A DNA stretch of 64,000 nt from assembly GCA_949752735.1 (NCBI GenBank), contig OX457036.1:85815987-85879986 (forward strand). Direction: 5' to 3'. The position numbers were made by a program, and so were the translations under genes. The notes under the pieces were generated by a model. It saw only the letters and a program-made list of their open reading frames with translations, did not search any database and was not told the DNA's origin. This DNA is from Lumbricus terrestris (Eukaryota > Annelida > Clitellata > Crassiclitellata > Lumbricidae). Shown piece after piece: positions 57,010 through 64,000 of this stretch (positions within the stretch are counted from its first letter, which is position 1; each line of letters opens with the position of its first letter).

Positions 57010-60000
57010 GTAAGTGCCATAAATTGTACTATAAAGTAATAGGCCCAATAATAATAAAATATTCTTTACTATTCATTCTGACAAACGCAGTGATTACATG
57101 AAACAATCTTAATTAGGCCTAACATCAATCTTAGGCCTAACTACTAACAGCACAGCAGCCTGCCTGCAATACCCGGCGCAGTCTACAAAGCACGTCTACC
57201 CTACGGGGTTTCGGGAAGTTGCCATGTAATTTAATTTTAACTACTAACTACAGACTGTAATACACGGCGATAATAAAATAAAATAATTTATTTGGCAAAC
57301 AAGAACAATAAAAAATCAAGTCAAGAATAAAAGAAAACAAAGCTAACAAATTATAATAAGGCAGTAGCCTACTTAACCAATGATGCCAATAGTTTCCATT
57401 TGGTTGTAAAGGGGGACTCGGAAGGGGTCTTGCAACCTCGCTAGGTGAGTCCCCTTAACTGTTATACCATCATGATGATGGTCATTAGGTTGCCGTAGTT
57501 CATAGTTTCTTATTTTATATGAAATATTTCAGCTGTCTCTGGAGATCGTCGCAGACCAATATCTCTATCCAACGTCTTCCTTTCTGTCCAGCGGGCAGCG
57601 CCACAATCATTATAATTATGCTACAATAGTAGGCCTACCTGGAGAAAGCACATTCCACCACGACCACATGGTTGAATGAACTATCACATGTAAAATCTAT
57701 CAACGAGCGTTGGCAGCCGTATACGCAGTACTAGGCTACTGTACACTTAGAAACGACTCAAAAAAATTCGGATATAGTATGAGCTGCGTAATATATTATT
57801 TACAAATGCCAAGACATAATTTATTAAGGTAAACCATCGAGAGCTGTTCTATTGGCATCGTGTGTCTGTGTTTTAGTGGACGACAATTTGCAGTGCACGA
57901 ATGATAAAGATTGTGAATCGACCGAAACTTGTGGCATTGTCGACTCAAATAACACGAATATTTTACGGTGTCAATGCAAACGAGGTTTCCATAGAATAAA
58001 AACAGAGGAATATTGCACAGGTAAGCTACAACTAAACGCAGCGCGATAGTCAATAGATTAGTGTGCTGGATAGAATGATCTAATCGATCGAAAGGTTGGT
58101 GGTTCAATTTTCTACCAGGGACAGACTTATTCCGAAATCACGGATTGACTTGCAACCTTCTTTTTTTTATAACAAACTCAGTATAAAAGATTATTTTTAA
58201 GCAATCAGACAGCAAGGTGGATCAATGGTCATCAGCCCTCGTGCGACTAAGCTATGAAACTAAGGTTGCTAACGCTTCATATCAATAGACTATTATTGAT
58301 GCCCTTCTGTCAGCTAGAATGTTAGTTCATGACTTCTTAAGTCTTTAATATGAAATGTCAGTAGAGTTCCATTCCATACCACCGCTCGACCCCGAGATCG
58401 TTATTGCAACAGGAACTATGTGTCACGTGGCTGTGGCTTGTGACACACATGGCGGTTCGCGGTGGTGTAGTGGTGGGTTCGGTGCCTTGGAGCCGGAAGG
58501 TTCGAGGTTCGAATCCACCTCAAGCCGCCGCGTACGGCCCTTGAGCAAGTCCTTCACTTGCAATTGCTCGTACGCTTCGGCTTGATGCCCCCAGCAGCTC
58601 ATCAGTTAGGTTCGTTAGGTCTACAGAAGTTAGCCTAACTCGTTCATCTCATGAACTCTTACGATATTCGTTTCGCGATAACGTTTGTTCTCTGTCTTTG
58701 CAGATATAGACGAATGTCACCCAGATATGCCGGAATCGCCGTGTAATGCAAATACTGAGTACTGTGTTAATAGTATTGGAAGTTATATCTGTACATGCAA
58801 GGAGTGCTCTGTGTACACTTTTGGCGCGTGCAATAGTAGGTATACGAATGAATATCAGCATAATGATTGATGCATAGAATACGTGCAACCACAGGGCATG
58901 TGAGCGAGCGCCTCTGAGTAGTTTCTTGAAGGGGCGCTATATAAATGCTATGAATGAATGAATGAATGAATGTAACAATTTTAAAGGTACACTTTTTGTA
59001 ATATACCGGTACTTCTTTGTAGGAAATAATTGATTCTTCGGTAAGTGAGTATGCCGTGTATCCTCTTAACTAGTTGTCCCAAATTAATATAGGCGCGGTA
59101 GTGTATAATAATTAGCTGTCCCGGGAGACACCCGGGACAGCTAATACACCCGCTGCTGTGGCCGCTGAACAGTCCAGACCTCGATCCAGAGTGTACTTTA
59201 GGAGCGCGTTTTCTTTCCAGTATTCATGACATCGATAACCTTAGGTAAGACGCGTCTGATTGAAGAGTGGCAGCTGTTTGACCACGTGATCATCGACCGG
59301 ATCATCAAACAGTGGCGTTTATGACGTCTACGGTCACATAGCCGTAAACAAGGAGGACATTTTGAAGACCAGCTACAGATAAACTGAACTTCCATTCATT
59401 TTCGACGCTGGATCTCAAACGCTCATAAATTTGACAAACACGAACATTTCTAATCGGCGCTAGGATTTGGTAGTAATATTATGACTAATCTACTATAATT
59501 GTTGGCTTAAAAATTTCAGGCAAATACTAAATGTTTTGACCAAATTGTGACACCTTTTATTGGGGGTCTAGTCGGTCTACTTCTCATTGGGACACATTAC
59601 TGTAGATGACACAGTCGAGCGTTAGTCATTAATTATTAGTTATTACATCTCAGAAAAACGATTTGAATTAGAATAGACTGAAATCGGCAATTGTACGGGC
59701 AACCAATACAGTTGATTCCTTTTCTTCGATAAATAGTGCCTATGACCAAGCTATAGAATCCTGCCCATTGACCAGCGTGCAAAAACATATTAATTTCCCT
59801 CAATAATGTATAAAAAGAGAATGACCAGAAGTTGCACGTAAAAGTTGAAACCAACCAGGCAACAAGACCAGGTAATAAATTATGATCAATATCCATCATC
59901 CCAGAGTGAACAGAATAGATGAAAATAAACGTTGCAGATGTCATCTAACATCAACGAGCAAAGTCTTAAAGTGCTCTAAAAGCAAAGCATGGTCGTCGAT

Positions 60001-61356
60001 GTTAAATACCTCGTCATACCAGACATAGACTTAACATTTACGAGGGAGTTCATCCACTCATGCATACAAAGTGTTCAACGTGCAAAAGTAAATGATAATG
60101 ATGTGTCCACATGCGTTTTCCTTAATGTCGTTAACATTTTTATTAACAGAGTGTATCACTATCGGGATTATTTTGGGAATTCTTCTGGTAATCAGTTTGC
60201 TGATCAACATACTTTTCGTAGCCTTCAGACGACACTGTGCAACATCAAGCTATTCAGGTAACAAAGAAATGTGTAAACCTAGAGTGTGCGCTGTAAGCTT
60301 AGGCTACACCTTGACTGAATTTGAACTCTGTATTAACCGTAACTGCTCTCCAATATTCCAAATGAACCACAATCAAGTTACATTGCTCATATTATTGCTA
60401 TAATATTATATGTTTTTTTAAATGCGTAATACTCGACCTCGTCCTTCGTTGCAAAAGGCATGCAAAAGAAGCGTGTTACAAAAATAATTACCTTTAGGTC
60501 TAGTTTACCAGTTAGGATCAATGCGATCTATTTTCTCCAGACTCTTCTGGTTCAAAAGCTAAATAAAATAGATGGGCATGCGTTTCTGATCCATTGAGTT
60601 CTGTTAAATGAAGTTTATGGCACAATTCCAGCTCGAATTCTTTTATATTAGTTGACCAATCAAGTCAGTTTTAGGCCTAATAGGCCTATATGTCATCAAT
60701 GGTATTAAATTATATAATTGGATCTAGGCCTATAGAAATTGAAATAGGGCTGTGTGGAGTGAGGAAAGTCACAGGAAACCATTCAATTTGGAAACAACAG
60801 ACAACCGTCAAATTTGTGTTATTAAAAGAAACTTGTAAGCTTTAGGGTAGCATTCTCCTTTATAGGCTACATTTTTCAGCCAAATTAATATGCTTTTGCA
60901 CGCCGGTCAATGGGTAGGATTCTATAACTTGGCCATAGGCCCTATTTATCGTAGAAGAGGAATTAGCCGTATTGGTCTAGGCCCTCTAGGGTCTTAATTG
61001 ATTACAGGGTTAGGAATTGTTTCATTATAATACTATTATTAATTAGACTATAATGAATATGTAGAGCAAATAAATCCGCTGTATTGTCAATAATTGTAAT
61101 GAATATTAGGCTACAGCGCCCTGTATTCTTTTTAGAACCAGATGGAGGCATTGTAAAGGCTGATTTTCAGCCAGGTTCAATACAAACGACAAACCTGTAT
61201 GAACTCTCTAGCGGCGATGGAAATCCAGATCCTGCTGACCAAAACGGCATCTACGAACAGATCATTCCAAAGCAACGACAAATTTTCCAAAGTTCAACTT
61301 CTGATTATGCAGTGCTTAAGCAGAGTGACTATGTGAATGCTAATTCCTCTATCTAA
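56943..61356 (+). CDS. Gene F: SP-EGF-cbEGF-TM-tyrosine tail
   Basis: Exons 56943-57009, 57877-58020, 58704-58835, 60150-60257, 61136-61356, all phase 1 and open. This is the only member complete inside the window with its own signal peptide and no disruption. It keeps the EGF, one cbEGF, TM and tail of gene A but has no WSC. The tail is the longest (73 residues) with LYEL, IYEQI, SDYAVL and SDYVNA. AATAAA lies at about 61382. A surface receptor or adaptor-binding protein is inferred. Confidence 0.78.
57010..57876. other. Gene F intron 1, no WSC exon found
   Basis: About 870 bp with A/T-rich tracts and no WSC-like cysteine pattern in any plus frame, so the missing WSC is real within this assembly. 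Confidence 0.5.
57877..58020 (+). CDS. Gene F exon 2, EGF-like module
   Basis: 144 nt; VDDNLQCTNDKDCESTETC then LRCQCKRGFHRIK and YCTG. Homologous to 2882 and 53769. Confidence 0.75.
58446..58595 (+). repeat. tRNA-derived SINE, family A, 5' part (plus)
   Basis: GGTTCGCGGTGGTGTAGTGG head, AGGTTCGAATCCACCTC box B, then CTTCACTTGCAATTGCTCGT. The tail is truncated. Confidence 0.75.
58704..58835 (+). CDS. Gene F exon 3, calcium-binding EGF
   Basis: 132 nt; DIDECHPDMPESPCNAN, then CVNSIGSYICTCKECSV. The glycine usual after the KE pair is replaced by C, giving an odd cysteine number. Donor AATA|GTAGGT. Confidence 0.72.
58905..58980 (+). repeat. SINE/LINE shared 3' tail with GAAT repeat
   Basis: GCGCCTCTGAGTAGTTTCTT, then GGGGCGCTATATAAATGC, ending GAATGAATGAATG; matches the tails at 7770 and, inverted, 8512. 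Confidence 0.7.
59070..59610 (+). pseudogene. Tc1/mariner transposase relic
   Basis: The plus strand reads WPLNSPDLDP, the conserved block around the last catalytic residue of Tc1/mariner enzymes, then FDHVIIDRIIKQW and GGHFEDQL, their usual C-terminus. Stops and shifts intervene. TTGTCCCAAAT (59074) and ATTGGGACACA (59587) may be the inverted ends. Confidence 0.65.
60150..60257 (+). CDS. Gene F exon 4, transmembrane helix
   Basis: 108 nt, phase 1-1. CITIGIILGILLVISLLINI then LFVAFRRHC. Homologous to the 9004 and 54357 exons. Confidence 0.75.
60258..61135. other. Gene F last intron, nothing recognised
   Basis: AT-rich, with several TAGGCCTA-type motifs. No exon or element defined. Confidence 0.4.
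61136..61356 (+). CDS. Gene F terminal exon, tyrosine-rich tail
   Basis: 73 residues then TAA. NLYELS, GIYEQI, SDYAVL and SDYVNA in order; SDYAVL matches an ITIM and YVNA gives a YxN Grb2-type site. An AATAAA follows by 25 bases. Confidence 0.78.
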
Positions 61357-61969
61357 ATTATGCTTCACCTATAAATGAATTAATAAACGTCCAGAAAGGC
61401 TTAATGCTTACCTAGGCCTACAAACAATATTATTTGGCATTTAGTCTAGTTAAAATGTATTTAAGCAGACATTTAAACCTTAAATCTCCTCAAGCCGCAG
61501 TGTTAGCCTATATTTAAAGCAAACGTTGCAGATTATCATCTAGCATTAGCGAGCAAAGTCTTAAAGTGTTCTCAAGCAAAGCATGGTCGACGATGTTAAA
61601 TGCCTCATCATACGAGACATAGACTTAGCATTTACGAGGGATGTACATGGATTATAAATGGACATCTATACAATATTGCTATGATTAGGCCTATATTAAA
61701 TGTTCTCCGATATAATTGCGCTATATGGCAATGTTTGCTCTCTATACTTGTAGGCCTTCCAAAGTGTGTTATCCCTCATATAAACAGTACCAGCTTCATT
61801 TCAAATGCTGTTTGCCCGTTTTCCACTTTTCTCTATTATTTCGATGACTTTCATGACTGACCACCATCGACTCGACCCTATTACTGCTCATATTCAGTTC
61901 CAGATATTTCTCTTCATCTATAGGTCTCCACTGGGCTAAGCTGCAGTGTATCTTTGAAAGTCTACTCAA

Positions 61970-62145
61970 TACATACATACATACATACATACATACATAC
62001 ATACATACATACATACATACATACATACATACATACATACATACATACATACATACATACATACATACATGCATGCATGCATGCATGCATGCATGCATGC
62101 ATACATACATACATACATACATACATACATACATACATACATACA

Positions 62146-62176
<31 letters not shown>

Positions 62177-62271
62177 CATACATACATACATACATACATA
62201 CATACATACATACATACATACATACATACATACATACATACATACATACATACATGCATACATACATACAT
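61970..62271. repeat. CATA tetranucleotide microsatellite with CATG core
   Basis: About 300 bp of ACAT units, interrupted by a run of about eight GCAT units (62070-62102) and one dropped base near 62147. A single GCAT recurs near the right end. Confidence 0.95.
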
Positions 62272-63031
62272 TCGACTCACTTCACCTGCATCTCATCGTC
62301 CTCTTCGCTCTCCGGTTCGCATTATGACCTTCTTATACCATGGTGAGAACGGTCGTGGCCCAGCACGCACCGCTCTTTTGCCGCAATGACCCAACGCTGT
62401 GGGATAACCTCCTTCCCTTCGCCCGGTCTAGGATCATAACCGGTCGTCTCATTGCATCTATAGGCTTATTTGTGGCTCAGCGCGATGGGAGTGTCGCTGA
62501 TTGGTTTGCCAGCTACATGTATGTCATAATTGCCATTGTATCTAAAATATCTCTGCGACAGGAACCGAACCAAAAGTGTTTCAAATACTGTGCGACTCTG
62601 TATGAGTCGATTTGAGTACAATTGAGTAGGTCCAACGTGCGTGCGTGCTTGTAGGCTATATACATCTGTGTACAAGTGTGTGCATGTATGTAAGTATGTA
62701 AACGTCAAGGCAATGAATATTCAAACGGCCTATAGCGAATTTTAATTTTCAAACACGTTCGCTAGAAGTTGCGTTAGCGTAGGATGTACGGTATGGACAC
62801 ATGGATGATATATAATTGAATGAATAAACATCCAGAAAGGCTTAATGCTTATCTACAAACAATGTTAGTTGGCATTTGTATGAATGGATGCATTCATAGG
62901 AGAGGCTTAGTGCACTGTCGCGGATATATTTCGACGATGTACATGACCGACCAGTCGACCTCTCGGACCACTTCCAATGGCTCTGAGGTTCTGTCACGAA
63001 GAGAGCACTAAAGCAGAGGTCGTTTCCCGCT

Positions 63032-63121
63032 GCCGGTGTCACGAAAAAATGTCTCCCGAAACAGAGTCTCCCCTTGCTGATACAGAGTCTCCGGGGGGGT
63101 GACACTGTCACGCGACACCAG
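63032..63121. repeat. Short MITE related to 1188-1643
   Basis: GCCGGTGTCACGAAA at the left and GTGTCACG-like sequence near the right (CTGTCACGCGACACC), with CAGAGTCTCC repeats between. It shares the first 15 bases with the 1188 element. Confidence 0.5.
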
Positions 63122-64000
63122 TCCAACACCCTATATAGCCTTACATTCGGCAGATAATTTATTAGTATGTGCCCGACATTGTATGTAGATGGCATCCATG
63201 TCATGTATCATGCATGCATGCATGTATGCATGTATGTGTTCATGTGAATGAACATTAGCACCTTTTAAGAAATTATAGGTCTCGGAAGGTAGCTGATCAA
63301 CCCCTACTTCCCTATTTTATACCTAACATAGTTATATGGCTGTTATTAATCGAAACCAAGTCCTGTTCGTCCTGCTGAATTTCTTACAGGTGTATTCTAT
63401 GAAAGATACAACGCTTCAGTGCCACCAGTGGATTGTACGAACCATAACCAAGTCATAAAGGCATGCGTTTATACCATAATGTTGTCAATTTATCCGTGGA
63501 CCTCCAAAATAGGCTAAACGTTGTCGCGAACGTTTTTAATAGCGCAAGAACCAACGATCCCCTACTGTAGTACTCCCAACCACAGTACCTTTGAGAGCTT
63601 TTGACCGTTTTGAACCCCCCGCCTATCCCGATCCAACTCCCATCTGAAGGGCGCTAAGACAAACGTGAGAGATAAAACAAATTAATACCATCATGCAACC
63701 TTTCCACTGCATATTGAAGGGTCATCGCCTCAAAAATGCCAACTGTGGTCCGTCCTGTCCAACTCGTTCGTCCTTTGTTGCCCTCCGCGAAACCGCCTTA
63801 AGTCTCCCCGTCTCTTCTCCCTGGTCTCTATGGCAACCGGACTCTGACCGTCGTTAGCCATTCCTCTTTGAAGTGCCACTCTGATGGGGCACAGCGCTCG
63901 AGAATAAACTGACGCCCTTCATAGCTCTTAGAAATTTGACGGTTGCTAGCATCATTTATAATAAGCCACTCATGGTATCCTAAAATTAATATTGTTAAAG

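Larger units (their letters stand above)
58836..60149. other. Gene F intron with SINE tail and Tc1/mariner relic
   Basis: Holds a SINE/LINE tail (58905-58980) ending in ATGAATGAATG, and a transposase relic (59070-59610). Nothing else is recognised. Confidence 0.55.
61357..64000. other. Region right of gene F
   Basis: Contains the CATA/CATG microsatellite (61970-62271) and a MITE-related fragment (63032-63121). No exon with a convincing domain; short open frames around the microsatellite are artefacts. Confidence 0.5.

Noticed and set aside
61796..62389. Frames of 80-155 codons in the CATA array
   Set aside because: Products are only MYVC or HTYI repeats from a tetranucleotide run, open in several frames on both strands.
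62340..62615. 91-codon plus-strand frame after the microsatellite
   Set aside because: Sequence such as DNLLPFARSRIITGR looked retrotransposon-like at first, but no extended motif could be followed.
63389..63520. Possible host exon after CTTACAG
   Set aside because: The frame GVFYERYNASVPPV lacks cysteines or any link to the WSC/EGF modules, and its donor is unclear.

Overview
The window is nuclear DNA of a metazoan, most likely a marine invertebrate. The evidence is short phase-1 exons with GT/AG borders, extracellular WSC and EGF modules, tRNA-derived SINEs, hAT-like MITEs, a Ty3/Gypsy retrotransposon and a Maverick/Polinton. A deuterostome such as an echinoderm is plausible, but the phylum cannot be fixed from sequence alone. 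No bacterial genes, rRNA genes, functional tRNA genes or CRISPR arrays are seen.

Host backbone. All host exons lie on the plus strand and form a tandem cluster of related single-pass membrane proteins. Gene A (34-18319, 5' end outside the window) reads WSC, EGF, three calcium-binding EGFs, TM, then a tail with several YxxL/I motifs. Gene B (20075-46996, possibly on to 49556) reads signal peptide, WSC, MEGF-like EGF, WSC, EGF, TM; an alternative 3' branch reads EGF, WSC, terminal exon. Gene E (50462-54964) reads WSC, EGF, TM, tyrosine tail and may carry a one-base frame slip. Gene F (56943-61356) reads signal peptide, EGF, cbEGF, TM, tyrosine tail. A, E and F share homologous TM and tail exons whose tyrosines fit ITIM/ITAM-like spacing, so this looks like a lineage-specific, possibly signalling or immune-type, receptor family growing by exon and gene duplication.

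Two large recent insertions interrupt the cluster. An 8280-bp Gypsy element (9609-17888, minus strand) sits antisense in the last intron of gene A. Its 918-bp LTRs show one difference that I could find, and it has ATAT target duplications, a Leu-type primer site, gag-protease, a -1 frameshift into pol, an extra zinc-finger ORF and an internal minisatellite. A 16991-bp Maverick/Polinton (23447-40437) with a perfect 6-bp target duplication and 339-bp inverted repeats lies inside a WSC coding exon of gene B, and its first bases create a stop codon there.

The Polinton is adintovirus-like. A left minus-strand pair encodes the integrase and a zinc-ribbon/PLA2 protein. A plus-strand block encodes the packaging ATPase, penton-like protein, two membrane-active-type proteins, a dUTPase-fold-like protein, a TM/coiled-coil protein, a DUF8207-type protein with a short chimeric relative, and the major capsid protein. 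A right minus-strand block encodes protein-primed PolB, two zinc-ribbon/HNH proteins, an adenain-like protease and two paralogous fibre-like proteins with phage-like stems and C1q-like heads. All frames are open; the one clear defect is shortened spacing in the integrase active site.

Smaller elements fill the introns: a SINE family sharing its 3' tail with a LINE remnant, several MITEs with exact target duplications including one nested in another, an intronless 577-residue transposon-like gene, a Tc1/mariner relic, and a CATA/CATG microsatellite.
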